Positions 7,177 to 15,393 of a DNA stretch of 29,832 nt are shown piece by piece. Both the position numbers and the translations under genes were made by a program. Source of the DNA: JAIVJZ01 sp035296385 (GTDB taxonomy: Bacteria > Acidobacteriota > Blastocatellia > Pyrinomonadales > Pyrinomonadaceae); contig DATHBB010000097.1 of NCBI GenBank assembly GCA_035296385.1, positions 1 through 29,832 on the forward strand. The letters are read 5' to 3'. How positions within the stretch are numbered: the stretch's first letter is position 1; each line of letters opens with the position of its first letter. The notes under the pieces were generated by a model. That model did no database searches. It was not told the origin of the DNA and saw only the letters and a list, made by a program, of their open reading frames with translations.

Positions 7177-7725
7177 TCAGGGTTGAATGAGGCCGAAGTT
7201 GCCGTCCTTGCGTTTGTAGAGGACGCACAGGCGATCCGTGTCGGCGTCGCGGAAGAGTATGAACTGGTTCGAGTCTTCGCCGAGGCGTATGACGGCCTCT
7301 TCCGGCGTCATCGGTTTGACGGCGTAGCGGCGCGCGCTGATGATGCGACCGGAAGCGGGCGCGGCCTCTTCGATGCTCATGTCTTCGACGCTGCCGTTGT
7401 CGGGCGCGAGCGTCGAGAGCGGCTGCGCGCTCTGCTTGCGGTCGATGATCTTCTTCTTGAGCTTGACGGCCTGCTTCTCGATCTTCGAGATCGCGCGTGA
7501 GAGAGCCTGATACATGTCGGCGTTCACGTCGCGCGCCGTCAGCGTGTGCTCGCGCCAGTGCAAGAGCACTTCGCCCATGTGGCGGTTCTTCTCCACCTCG
7601 ATGATGATGTGCGCGCTCGCCGTCGAATCGTCGAAAATCTGATCGAGTTTGCTGAAATGCTCCTCGACGTGCCGCCTGATCGCAGGCGTGACCTCAACGT
7701 GGCGCCCCGTGTACTCGAATTTCAT
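7177..7725 (-). CDS. hpf: Ribosome hibernation-promoting factor, long form
   Basis: The 182-residue protein has the N-terminal ribosome-binding domain (MKFEYTGRHVEVTPAIRRHV, then EVLLHWREHTLTARDVNADMYQALSRAI) and a C-terminal dimerisation domain at about 130-182 (RYAVKPMTPEEAVIRLGEDS, then LCVLYKRKDGNFGLIQP). This is the long HPF type that pairs two 70S ribosomes into 100S particles in resting cells. The start at 7725 has a strong GGAGGAGA site. It is placed after rpoN, the usual position for hpf. One of the heptad-type inverted repeats fills the rpoN-hpf gap and ends just before the ribosome binding site. Confidence 0.95.
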   Translation of the reverse strand: MKFEYTGRHVEVTPAIRRHVEEHFSKLDQIFDDSTASAHIIIEVEKNRHMGEVLLHWREHTLTARDVNADMYQALSRAISKIEKQAVKLKKKIIDRKQSAQPLSTLAPDNGSVEDMSIEEAAPASGRIISARRYAVKPMTPEEAVIRLGEDSNQFILFRDADTDRLCVLYKRKDGNFGLIQP

Positions 7726-7752
7726 GAAAGCGTCTCCTCCTCAACGAAAAAG

Positions 7753-7834
7753 GATGAAGTCAGAACGATGAACGATGAACGACGAACTCAAAGCACACGG
7801 CTTTCACTTCATCGTTCATCGTTCCGACTTCATC
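7753..7834. repeat. Heptad-type inverted repeat, rpoN-hpf junction
   Basis: Arms at 7753-7779 and 7808-7834 are 27 bp each and match 26/27 as inverted repeats, with a 28-base loop. The arms carry the 7-bp word GATGAAC (GAACGATGAACGATGAA). In the transcript this could fold into a long hairpin between the rpoN stop (7842) and the hpf ribosome binding site. There is no U-run, so it is not a typical terminator. Confidence 0.9.
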
Positions 7835-7841
7835 GTTTGTC

Positions 7842-9452
7842 TTAAACCGGTGCTTTGCGCTCGCGCGAGCCGGGAATCTGCATCTGGTCGCGATACTTCG
7901 CCACCGTGCGGCGCGACAGCTTCATGCCGTCTTTCATCAAAATCTTGACGACCTGATCGTCCGTGATCGGGTTGTGCGGGTCTTCGTCCTCGATCAGTTT
8001 CTTGATCTTCAATTTGATGATGCGCGTCGAAACTTCTTCGCCGTCCTCGTTCGTCATGCCTTCGGTGAAGAAGCGTCGCAGTTCGATGACGCCCTGCGGC
8101 GTGTGCGCCCACTTACGATTGACGACGCGCGAGATGGTCGAAAGGTGCATGCCCGTCTGCTCGGCCACGTCCTTGAGCATCATCGGCTTGATGAACTGCA
8201 CGCCCTTGTCCAAAAACTCGCGCTGGCGGTGGACGATGCACTCGACGACGCGGTAGATCGTCTGTCGCCGGTGCTCTATGTTGCGCAGGAGATCAACCGC
8301 CGAACGCATCTTGTCCTTGATAAAGTCGCGCGTCTCTTTCGACGTGTCGGGCTGCCCCAACATCTGCTGGTAACTGTTCGAGAGGCGCAGGCGGGGCGAG
8401 CCGTCGTCGGCGAAATATATTTCGTACTCGTCGTCAACTTTTTCGATAAAGACTTCGGGCACGATCAAGACCGGCTCTTCCGAAGAATACTGGCGACCGG
8501 GGTGCGGGCTGAGCGCGCGTATGAAAGCGAGTTCTTCGAGCAGCGTCTCGACGGGCACGCCGATCTGCTTCGAAAGGTTATGAAGTTTGTGCTGCTGTAA
8601 ATCTGCGAGCGGGTGTTCGCGTATGAGTTGGCAGGCGAGACGGTTGCCTGCGCCCGCCGCTTCGAGTTGGACGAGGAGGCATTCGCGCACGTCGCGTGCG
8701 CCGCAGCCGATAGGGTCGAGCCGGAGCACTATCTGCCGCGCCTCTTCGACCGATTCCTCCGTCCAATTTCCGAACTGCGCGAGTTCTTCGTTGGTCGCAT
8801 TAAGTCGCCCGTCGGGGTCGAGGTTGCCGATGATGGCCTCGGCGATGGGGAGCACGCGTTCATCCACGTGACTCATGCTGAGTTGCCACATCAAATGCTC
8901 GGAGAGCGATTCGGGGCGCGTCAAAAACTGCTCGAAGGTCGGGCCGTCTTCCTTGTACTCGAACTCCTGCGTCTTGTAGCCCGGGTCTAGATATTCCTGA
9001 AACTCGCGCCCGAAGTCTATCTCCTCGAAGGCGTCCGACGATTCGCCGCCCTCCGCCGCCTCGCCCTCAAATTCTTCGCCGGTCGCCGCCGCTTCGGGCG
9101 TCGCGGCGTCGGGTGCGCCGAGCAGTGTCTCGACGGCGGCGAGATCGCCCGCGCCGTTCGAGTTGCCGTTCAGGTCTGCGTCAATGGGTTCGCGCGCGGC
9201 CATGTCGTCGCGCGCCGCCATGTCGTTGGCGAGATCGGTGTTGCCGCCCGCGAGTTGATCGATGATGTGTTCTTCGATCTCGCGCTTCTCTTCCTGCGCG
9301 ACCACCTCTTCGAGCACGGGGTTTTCCAACAACTGCTGCTGGATGAGTTCGCTCAGTTCGATGGAAGTCATCTGCAACATCTCTATGCGCTGGCGCAACT
9401 GCGGCGTCAGCACGAGGCGTTGCGACAGACTGGTTGTGAGCTTGACGGACAT
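7842..9452 (-). CDS. rpoN: RNA polymerase sigma-54 factor
   Basis: Sigma-54 directs RNA polymerase to -24/-12 promoters that need ATP-dependent activators. The 536-residue protein has region I with LVLTPQLRQRIEMLQMTSIE and LENPVLEE, then an acidic, low-complexity region II (about 57-165), then the core-binding domain, a helix-turn-helix around MHLSTISRVVNRKWAHTPQG, and the RpoN box near the end (LSRRTVAKYRDQMQIPGSRE). The box reads SRRTVAKYRD where ARRTVAKYRE is most common. ATG at 9452 is the start. It lies downstream of lptB and upstream of hpf, the conserved order. It has its own promoter (9532-9559), so it is not fully dependent on lpt transcription. Confidence 0.97.
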   Translation of the reverse strand: MSVKLTTSLSQRLVLTPQLRQRIEMLQMTSIELSELIQQQLLENPVLEEVVAQEEKREIEEHIIDQLAGGNTDLANDMAARDDMAAREPIDADLNGNSNGAGDLAAVETLLGAPDAATPEAAATGEEFEGEAAEGGESSDAFEEIDFGREFQEYLDPGYKTQEFEYKEDGPTFEQFLTRPESLSEHLMWQLSMSHVDERVLPIAEAIIGNLDPDGRLNATNEELAQFGNWTEESVEEARQIVLRLDPIGCGARDVRECLLVQLEAAGAGNRLACQLIREHPLADLQQHKLHNLSKQIGVPVETLLEELAFIRALSPHPGRQYSSEEPVLIVPEVFIEKVDDEYEIYFADDGSPRLRLSNSYQQMLGQPDTSKETRDFIKDKMRSAVDLLRNIEHRRQTIYRVVECIVHRQREFLDKGVQFIKPMMLKDVAEQTGMHLSTISRVVNRKWAHTPQGVIELRRFFTEGMTNEDGEEVSTRIIKLKIKKLIEDEDPHNPITDDQVVKILMKDGMKLSRRTVAKYRDQMQIPGSRERKAPV

Positions 9453-9506
9453 ACCTGTACTTAATAATGACTAAACTTAAAACTTCGCCGGGTTGTTGAA
9501 CTTGAA

Positions 9507-9523
9507 ACGCTTTTAGAAAGCGT
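9507..9523 (-). other. Short stem-loop at the start of the rpoN leader
   Basis: The sequence is a perfect 7-bp stem with a 3-base loop (ACGCTTT, CTA, AAAGCGT on the minus strand). It lies immediately downstream of the start site predicted from the promoter at 9532-9559, so it would be at the 5' end of the rpoN mRNA. 5' stem-loops can protect mRNA; that role here is inference. Confidence 0.5.
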
Positions 9524-9531
9524 GCGGGGAG

Positions 9532-9559
9532 ATTATAACCTATCCGCGCCGTCTGTGCA
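9532..9559 (-). promoter_or_regulatory. Probable sigma70-type promoter of rpoN
   Basis: On the minus strand TGCACA (9559-9554) and a perfect TATAAT (9537-9532) are separated by 16 bases. The predicted leader is about 70 bases. Confidence 0.6.
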
Positions 9560-9580
9560 GCGACTTCATCGGACGAAATT

Positions 9581-10384
9581 TCACAAGCGGAATTTTTCGC
9601 CGAGGTAGAGACGCCTCACTTCCGCGTCTTCCGTCAGCGCGAGAGGCGCGCCCGAACGGAAGATGCGCCCTTCGGCCATGATGTAGGCGCGATCCGTCAC
9701 GCCGAGCGTCTCGCGCACGTTATGATCCGTGATCAAAATCCCTATGCCGCGCCCACGCAGATACAAGATCATCTTTTGAATCTCGTCAACCGCTTTCGGG
9801 TCGATTCCGGCGAACGGCTCGTCCAGGAGGATGAACTGCGGCTCGGTCGCCAGAGCGCGCGCGATCTCGGTGCGGCGTCGCTCGCCGCCCGACAGCGACT
9901 CGCCGCGCGTGTTGCGCACGTGCCCGATGCCGAACTCCTCCAACAACTCTTCGAGCCGTTTGAAACGCTCGCGGCGACGCAGCCCCATCGTCTCAAGAAT
10001 AGCGAGCACGTTTTCCGCGACTGTCATCCTGCGAAACACGGAAGGCTCTTGCGGCAGGTAGCCTACGCCGAGGCGCGCGCGCAGGTACATGGGGAGTTTC
10101 GTGATGTCGCGGTCGCCGAGCCGTATGCGCCCGCCGTTCGGGCGTTCCAACCCGATGATCATGTAGAAGGTTGTCGTCTTGCCCGCGCCGTTCGCGCCGA
10201 GCAGGCCGACGACCTCACCCGGCTCGACGTGCAAGTTCACGCCGTCCACCACGCGCCGCTTGCCGTAAGACTTCACGAGATCGCTCGCCGCGAGCGCCTG
10301 ATGCGACGGCGACTCCGGCAAACGCGTGCTCTCAACCGCGCGCGCCTCCTTCCGCTCGACCTCGATTATTTCTTCCGTCTGCAA
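9581..10384 (-). CDS. lptB: LPS export ABC transporter ATP-binding protein LptB
   Basis: LptB is the cytoplasmic ATPase that powers LPS extraction by LptFG. The sequence has Walker A GANGAGKTT, a Q-loop region (YLPQEPSVFRRMTVAENVL), signature LSGGERRRTEIARAL, Walker B FILLDEPFAGIDP and the H-loop His in ITDHNVRETL. The start chosen is TTG at 10384: it has AAGGAG at 10397-10392 with 7 bases spacing. The upstream ATG at 10459 would translate through an intergenic inverted repeat and has no ribosome binding site, so I reject it. The 267-residue product carries about 30 charged residues before the ABC domain, more than the usual 241-residue LptB. LptF and LptG are not in this window. Confidence 0.93.
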   Translation of the reverse strand: MQTEEIIEVERKEARAVESTRLPESPSHQALAASDLVKSYGKRRVVDGVNLHVEPGEVVGLLGANGAGKTTTFYMIIGLERPNGGRIRLGDRDITKLPMYLRARLGVGYLPQEPSVFRRMTVAENVLAILETMGLRRRERFKRLEELLEEFGIGHVRNTRGESLSGGERRRTEIARALATEPQFILLDEPFAGIDPKAVDEIQKMILYLRGRGIGILITDHNVRETLGVTDRAYIMAEGRIFRSGAPLALTEDAEVRRLYLGEKFRL

Positions 10385-10397
10385 AAACCAACTCCTT
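10382..10397 (-). promoter_or_regulatory. Ribosome binding site and TTG start of lptB
   Basis: AAGGAG at 10397-10392, seven bases, then TTG at 10384-10382 in the LptB frame. This decides the start against the ATG at 10459, which lies inside the repeat. Confidence 0.75.
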
Positions 10398-10401
10398 AAA
10401 G

Positions 10402-10482
10402 CAGTGACAAGTGACGAGTGACGAGTGACAAGATAGCAATCATGCTTCCAACTTGTCACTCGTCACCTGTCACTTGTCACTG
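10402..10482. repeat. Heptad-type inverted repeat, lptCA-lptB junction
   Basis: Arms at 10402-10432 and 10452-10482 (31 bp each, 29/31 inverted match) enclose a 19-base loop. The arms are built from the 7-bp word GTGACGA/GTGACAA. The arm nearest the LptC/LptA-like gene contains its stop codon (CAG TGA). The other arm ends about 18 bases before the lptB start. Confidence 0.92.
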
Positions 10483-12801
10483 TTTCTTAATTCTGTGCGA
10501 CGAGCGGACGCGACCCGTGGATTGCGCGCCGCCGGGGCTGTCGGAGACGACGCGATTGTCGCGCAGGTAGATGGTGAAGCGGCGGCTCTCGCTCGTGCCC
10601 TGCTGCGCGTCTTCCACGCGCGCCGGTTCGCCCGTCAACATCACCGTCTCGTCGGCGGCTGTGTACTGCGCCCAGTTGCCCGTGCCGCGCTTGCCCGGCT
10701 GCGTGACGACGACCGTGCGCTCCGCGACCATGCGCTCGACCTCGCCCACCTCTTTCATCAAATGAACGTCGGCCACCTCGCTCGTGATGCGCTCCGTGCC
10801 CTGCTTGATGTCAACGTTGCCTTCATAGTGCAGCAAACGATTCGTGTCCGAGTAGAACATGCGATTCGAGGTGGCGAAGACGGGCACGACCGTGCGCGCG
10901 CCCGTAGGCTCTTTGCGCCGCGCCTGATAGAGCGCGCTCTGCACGTGGCCGTCGCCCTCCATGCGCCGGTTGTCGCGCCGGAGCGTCAAACGATCCGCGC
11001 TCACGAAATTGTCGTCCTGCCACGCGCGCGCCTCGCCCGTGTAGATGCCGATGCCCGTCTCGTGTTGAAACTCGACCGAGTTCGAGACGATGAAGACCGG
11101 GCTTTTAACTTTGGAGAAAGGCGTCGCGCCGTTCGTCTGCTCCTGACTGTAATAGGTGGTCTGCGCTTTGCCGCGCCCGTAAGAGATTTTTTTGCGCGTG
11201 TCGGAATCTATCTCCGTCGCTTTCAGGCGCGCGCGCGAATCCCACACGACGGGCGAACCGTTGCGCAAACGCACCGTCTCGTCGGCGGCGGTGTAGGTAG
11301 CCTCGTGTGCCTGCCCGTTGCGGTCTGCGTCGTTGAACTGCGCCTCGCCCTGCGCGTAGAGCCGCTCCACGTCCTGCGTCTCGCGCACGAAGTAGGCGAA
11401 CATCTTCTGCGACGTGACGGTGCGAACTGAACGCTTCGAGTCCGGCGCGACGGGCGTGAGGACGGCTTTCGCGCCGCCCGTCGCGTTAAACTCGCGCGCC
11501 AGATTTCCTGACTCGAAGAATAGACAGTCGAAGCGCGGGGCGTTCAAAGTCTTGCGGTCGGCGAGCGCGTTCTGCTGCACGGGTTCGACGATGAGTTCGG
11601 CGTCGCCGACGGCCTCTGCACGTTCGACATCTTTCGCGCCCGTGCGCCAGAACACTTTGACCATGTTGGCGGTCAACTTTTTATTCGCGGCGTTCGCATC
11701 GTTTGCGCGCGTGCGCGGCGCGGCCATCGTGACGACGGAGCGGCCTTCGGCGCGCATCTCCTTGAGCAAACTCTGCTCGCCCGCCGGTTCAAAAAAGACT
11801 TGCAAAGCGCCCGGCGCGGAGATTTGCACTTCCGAGTCGGCGTCGAGCGTGCGCGCGTGCGCGTTCTGCGAAGCGACGGCGTTTTGTAGCTGCTGGTTGC
11901 CGTCGAAGAAGAAATCCATGTGGACGGAGCGCACTTCCGCCGCGCGCCCGGCGTCCATCGTGCGCAAATATGAATTGGTGCGCGCCTCTATGCGCTGGAT
12001 GCGCTTCTGCTCGCTCAGGAATCCGGCGAGCGTCTCGCCGCTCATGATGTCCTGATCCTGCTCGGCGGTCGCGCCGCCGCTGAAGGCGAGGTGCATCCGC
12101 GCCTGATCGAAGTCGCCGCGCGGCGCGCGGATCGTCACGGGTCGGTTGCGCGTGCTGTTCGGTTGCGCTTTCGCCGCCGCGCTCGTCGCATCGGGCTTCA
12201 CGGTGATCTCTACGTTCCCGCGCAACTCCATCTTCTTATTCTTCGCATCGACCGTGGCGGCGTCCGAGCGGCCTTCGATGTTCTCGCGCGCGAACGTGAC
12301 GGGCGCGGACACTTCGGCGCGCTCGTTCTTCACGTCATAACTGATCGTCTCGGACTTGGCGATCAACTTATCGCGCGTCTCGACCTGCACGTTGCCGTTA
12401 AAGACGATGCTCTCGGTCTCCACGAAATAGATGGCCTGCCGCGCGTCAATCTTGTCGGGGTGATCGCGCCCCGCCGCGTAATACTCGATGTGCGCGTTCT
12501 CTAATTCGTGATGGCCGTCGGAGTAGGACGTGGCAAGCGTGGCACGCACGAGCATCGTCAGGCGATTCCCCTCCGTCACGCGCCGCTCATAGTTTTCCAC
12601 GCGCCGCTCAACGGTCGTCGAAAGCTCCGCCTTGCCCGGGATCAAACGAAACGGTCGATTGTTGCGACCGCGATAATACGCGATGCCGACATAAACCAGA
12701 CTCCCGACGAGCGCCAGCGACGCCAGCACGCGCAAAATCACGGGAGCGCGCGCGCGCAACCCGATTAACGACGGTGCTCTCCTTCTCCTTACTTCTTGCA
12801 T
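10477..12801 (-). CDS. Large LptC/LptA (OstA)-like LPS transport protein
   Basis: The protein has 774 residues. A single membrane helix at about 21-43 is preceded by a basic N-terminus, as in LptC. An LptC-like beta domain follows (about 60-200: LENAHIEYYAAG, VFNGNVQVETRDKLIAKSETISYD, KMELRGNVEITV). Further OstA-type repeats appear later: YAQGEAQFNDADRNGQAHEATYT (about 480-510), YTGEARAWQDDNFVSADRLTL (about 590-610) and HYEGNVDIKQGTERITSEVADVHL (about 655-680). LptC and LptA are normally separate, each about 190 residues. This looks like a fused, membrane-anchored periplasmic bridge for LPS beside lptB. The middle (about 210-480) is more divergent. The stop codon lies in an inverted-repeat arm. 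Family is well supported by motif and context; the bridge idea is inference. Confidence 0.82.
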   Translation of the reverse strand: MQEVRRRRAPSLIGLRARAPVILRVLASLALVGSLVYVGIAYYRGRNNRPFRLIPGKAELSTTVERRVENYERRVTEGNRLTMLVRATLATSYSDGHHELENAHIEYYAAGRDHPDKIDARQAIYFVETESIVFNGNVQVETRDKLIAKSETISYDVKNERAEVSAPVTFARENIEGRSDAATVDAKNKKMELRGNVEITVKPDATSAAAKAQPNSTRNRPVTIRAPRGDFDQARMHLAFSGGATAEQDQDIMSGETLAGFLSEQKRIQRIEARTNSYLRTMDAGRAAEVRSVHMDFFFDGNQQLQNAVASQNAHARTLDADSEVQISAPGALQVFFEPAGEQSLLKEMRAEGRSVVTMAAPRTRANDANAANKKLTANMVKVFWRTGAKDVERAEAVGDAELIVEPVQQNALADRKTLNAPRFDCLFFESGNLAREFNATGGAKAVLTPVAPDSKRSVRTVTSQKMFAYFVRETQDVERLYAQGEAQFNDADRNGQAHEATYTAADETVRLRNGSPVVWDSRARLKATEIDSDTRKKISYGRGKAQTTYYSQEQTNGATPFSKVKSPVFIVSNSVEFQHETGIGIYTGEARAWQDDNFVSADRLTLRRDNRRMEGDGHVQSALYQARRKEPTGARTVVPVFATSNRMFYSDTNRLLHYEGNVDIKQGTERITSEVADVHLMKEVGEVERMVAERTVVVTQPGKRGTGNWAQYTAADETVMLTGEPARVEDAQQGTSESRRFTIYLRDNRVVSDSPGGAQSTGRVRSSHRIKKQ

Positions 12802-12809
12802 CTCAAATA

Positions 12810-12932
12810 CAGTGACGAGTGACTGGTGACGAGTGACGAGATAAAAACAGATTTCAAGTTAAAGGTTTCAAGTTTCAGGACTGCGGCTCTTTTGTCTTTA
12901 ACTTGTCACTTGTCACCCGTCACTCGTCACTG
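12810..12932. repeat. Heptad-type inverted repeat, recJ-lptCA junction
   Basis: Arms at 12810-12840 and 12902-12932 (31 bp, 28/31 inverted match) with a 61-base loop. The word is GTGACGA. The recJ stop (CAG TGA, 12929-12927) is inside the right arm; the left arm ends 8 bases before the start of the LptC/LptA-like gene. The loop holds a second imperfect repeat around ACTTGAAA with a 14-base spacing. Confidence 0.92.
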
Positions 12933-14657
12933 CCTTCTCATTCCTTCCACGATCAACTGCAAACGCCTTTCGCCGCGCCAGACGTTGGTTTCGACGGCGT
13001 AAGCCAGTTCGATGCGGTCGCCCGCGCGCGGCGTTGCTGCCGATTCTTCCGCGCCGCCCCACCAGAGCGCTTCGAGCGGGCGCGCGTTGTCGTCGCCCGC
13101 CGCGACTTCAAATTTCAAATGGCGCTCTTTGAGGACGCGCGCCTCTTTCGTGACGCGCACGTCGCGCGACAAAAAGACGGGGCGCGGCCACTGCGCGCCG
13201 AAGGGTTCGAGCCGTTCGAGTTCGTCTGCGAGCGCGAGCGTGAGCGCGCTCGTCGGCAACTCGGCATCAACTTTGATCGCGGTCGCGCAGTCCTCCGCGC
13301 GATCAACTAAAAATTTGACGGCGTGCTCGTGGAGGCGACGGCGGAGTTCGGGAATGTTCTCACGCCGGATGGTGAGTCCGGCGGCTTGCGCGTGGCCGCC
13401 GAAAGTTTCAAGGAGATCGGCGCAGGCGGTCAGCCCGTCAAGCAGGTGATAACTTTCGACGCTGCGCGCGGAGCCGTGCCCCGTCCCGTCTTCGTCGAGC
13501 GAGATGACGACGCAGGGGCGCATGAGCCGCTCGGCGATACGCGAGGCGGCGAGGCCGATGACGCCTCGATGCCAGCCGTCGCCCGCGATGACCGCGACCG
13601 CGCCGCAGTCGCCGCTGCGTTCGTATTCGGCGACGGCGCGCGCGGTGATCGCGCGCTGCATCACCTGTCGCTCGCGATTGCGCGCGTCGAGGTGTTCGGC
13701 TAAGCGCCGCGCTTCGTTCTCATCCGTCGTCTCGAATAGTTCGACGACGGCGCGCGCGGCGTCCATGCGCCCCGCCGCGTTGATGCGCGGGCCGAGTCGG
13801 AAGCCCAGATCGCTGCAACGCATGTCGCGCCCGTCGCCGCAGCCCGCCACTTCCATCAAGGCGCGCAAGCCCGGGTTCGTCGCGTTGACGATGTCGGCGA
13901 GGCCGAGCGCGACGATGGCGCGGTTTTCGCCGACGAGCGGCGCAACGTCCGCGACCGTGCCGATGGCGACGACCTTGAGGAAGCCCTTGATCAAGCTCTC
14001 GCGCCCGCGCTCGCGCAAAAGGGCGTGCGCGAGTTTGTAGGCGACGCCGACGCCCGCGAGATTTTTGTCAGGATAGTTGCAGCCGCGCTGGTTGGCGTTG
14101 AGGACTGCGAAGGCGGGCGGCGCGCCCTCGTCGTCGTCGGGCAGGTGATGGTCTGTGACGATCACGTCGAGGCCGTTCGAGCGCGCCCATTCGAGCGGCT
14201 CGTGCGCGCGTATGCCGCAGTCAACGCTGATGACGAGCGTGCAGCCGTCGGCCTTCGCGCGTTCGAGCACGTCCTGACGTATGCCGTAGCCTTCCGTGAA
14301 GCGGTGCGGGACGTGGAAGCGCGTCGCGGCTCCGAGCAGTTGGAGCGCGCGCCGCAGGACGACCGTGCCCGTCGTCCCGTCAACGTCGTAGTCGCCATAG
14401 ATCAAAATCTGCTCGCCCGCGTCAACCGCACGCAGCACGCGCCGCACGGCGTCCGTCATGCCGAGCATCAGCGTCGGGTCGTGCAGTTGAGAGAGCGACG
14501 GGTGGAGGAGCTTCTGCGCGGAGTCAACGGACTGGACGCCGCGCGCGACGAGCAGACCGGCGACGACCTGAGAGACGCCGAGACGCGCGGCGAGGGCTTC
14601 GGCCTGCGCCGCGTCGTAGCCGCGCACGCTCCACTGTGTAGGGCTGATGGTTTGCAT
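12927..14657 (-). CDS. recJ: Single-stranded-DNA-specific exonuclease RecJ
   Basis: RecJ is a 5'-3' exonuclease of recombination and mismatch repair. The 576-residue protein has the DHH-family metal motifs ILIYGDYDVDGTTG (DYDVDG at 89-94), ISVDCGIRAHEPLEW, VIVTDHHLPDD (Asp169, His170, His171) and, in the DHHA1 part, GHGSARS and FGGHAQAAGLTI, then a C-terminal OB-type domain. Length is typical. The start at 14657 is two bases after the stop of the PilZ gene, suggesting coupling. The stop codon falls in an inverted-repeat arm. The position upstream of lpt genes matches acidobacterial gene order as I know it. Confidence 0.96.
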   Translation of the reverse strand: MQTISPTQWSVRGYDAAQAEALAARLGVSQVVAGLLVARGVQSVDSAQKLLHPSLSQLHDPTLMLGMTDAVRRVLRAVDAGEQILIYGDYDVDGTTGTVVLRRALQLLGAATRFHVPHRFTEGYGIRQDVLERAKADGCTLVISVDCGIRAHEPLEWARSNGLDVIVTDHHLPDDDEGAPPAFAVLNANQRGCNYPDKNLAGVGVAYKLAHALLRERGRESLIKGFLKVVAIGTVADVAPLVGENRAIVALGLADIVNATNPGLRALMEVAGCGDGRDMRCSDLGFRLGPRINAAGRMDAARAVVELFETTDENEARRLAEHLDARNRERQVMQRAITARAVAEYERSGDCGAVAVIAGDGWHRGVIGLAASRIAERLMRPCVVISLDEDGTGHGSARSVESYHLLDGLTACADLLETFGGHAQAAGLTIRRENIPELRRRLHEHAVKFLVDRAEDCATAIKVDAELPTSALTLALADELERLEPFGAQWPRPVFLSRDVRVTKEARVLKERHLKFEVAAGDDNARPLEALWWGGAEESAATPRAGDRIELAYAVETNVWRGERRLQLIVEGMRRQ

Positions 14658-14659
14658 TC

Positions 14660-14989
14660 TTACTCTGCGAACCAGCCGTTCGGGTCGAGCAGTTTGACGC
14701 CGATGCGCTGCCGCCCGTCTTCTTCGTCCGTCCAGATGCCGTTGACTTCGGCGTCGAGCGGGTGGCCGAAGGGCGGCGTGAGACGGAGCACCGCGCCGAG
14801 TTCGACGGAGGCTTCGGCGATCAAAGTCGCGCCGCCGCGCGAGACGCGCACGGCCTCGCCGCTCTCCTTGAAGGGCGCGCCCGAAGGCGCACGGCCTTCG
14901 AGTTCGACGGGAAAATTGACGGGGACGCGTGGGCTGCGTGGGCGCTGCGAAGGCGAGTTTTCGGGTTCGCTTTTGGTTTCGTTGTTCAT
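14660..14989 (-). CDS. PilZ-like domain protein
   Basis: The 109-residue protein fits a small PilZ-type domain: RSPRVPVNFPVELEG early (the place of the RxxxR motif), then SGEAVRVSRGGATLI, which resembles the family's D/NxSxxG motif, and late strands DAEVNGIWTDEEDGRQRIGVKLL. PilZ domains often bind cyclic di-GMP, but here the Arg pair is RPRSPR and the second motif starts Val-Ser-Arg-Gly-Gly, so binding is uncertain. The start is ATG at 14989; an in-frame GTG at 15058 would add 23 residues. It is the first gene of the recJ-lpt run, two bases before recJ, an unusual partner for recJ. Confidence 0.65.
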   Translation of the reverse strand: MNNETKSEPENSPSQRPRSPRVPVNFPVELEGRAPSGAPFKESGEAVRVSRGGATLIAEASVELGAVLRLTPPFGHPLDAEVNGIWTDEEDGRQRIGVKLLDPNGWFAE

Positions 14990-15393
14990 CGAATCTCTGT
15001 AGACCCCTTTCTGAATCGAGTCAGAAAACTGCACGGCAACTGTGCGGAACAGGGGCACGAGAGAGTTTAACCGAAACGCGGGATAACGGCGAGCGCGTTG
15101 GCGAGATAGCTTCTGGTTCTCCTAACTCGATGCGGATAAAAAATTTTCTTGACAGGAAAATGCAGCCCACGTATAAGCATGACGTTGCCTTTCCCAACGC
15201 GCAGGCATACGCAGCAAAATTCGCCAGCCTCACGCAAGAAGAAGTATCAAGGATGCGCCGCCGAATCTCCGAAAGAATTTGGCTGACTGGTAAATTTTGA
15301 TTTCCCTGAACGGGCGCGACTTCACCACTCAATCTGCTCCCGGTTCATTCACCCACTCACGACCGCTCTCTCAATCTCCTAAGGAGACATTTT
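14990..15393. other. Divergent intergenic region before the secreted-protein pair
   Basis: This 404-bp gap separates the minus-strand PilZ gene from the plus-strand gene at 15394. It contains one strong plus-strand promoter (15149-15177), giving a leader of about 210 bases. I found no good promoter for the PilZ-recJ direction. A 46-codon frame at 15160-15300 exists but overlaps the promoter's -10 and is not called. Confidence 0.5.
15149..15177 (+). promoter_or_regulatory. Strong sigma70-type promoter for the secreted-protein pair
   Basis: TTGACA at 15149-15154 and TATAAG at 15172-15177 are separated by exactly 17 bases, next to consensus. The 12 bases TTGACAGGAAAA also occur on the minus strand at 1232-1221, upstream of the export gene. 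Confidence 0.75.

Noticed and set aside
9581..10459. LptB starting at ATG 10459
   Set aside because: The extra 25 residues are translated from an inverted repeat, and the TTG at 10384 has AAGGAG with perfect spacing.
12528..12552. TGGCAC-type sigma-54 promoter
   Set aside because: It lies inside the LptC/LptA coding sequence and lacks the TTGC half at the right distance.
15160..15300. 46-codon ORF before the secreted-protein pair
   Set aside because: Its start lies inside the promoter (before the -10), so that transcript could not carry it, and it matches nothing I recognise.
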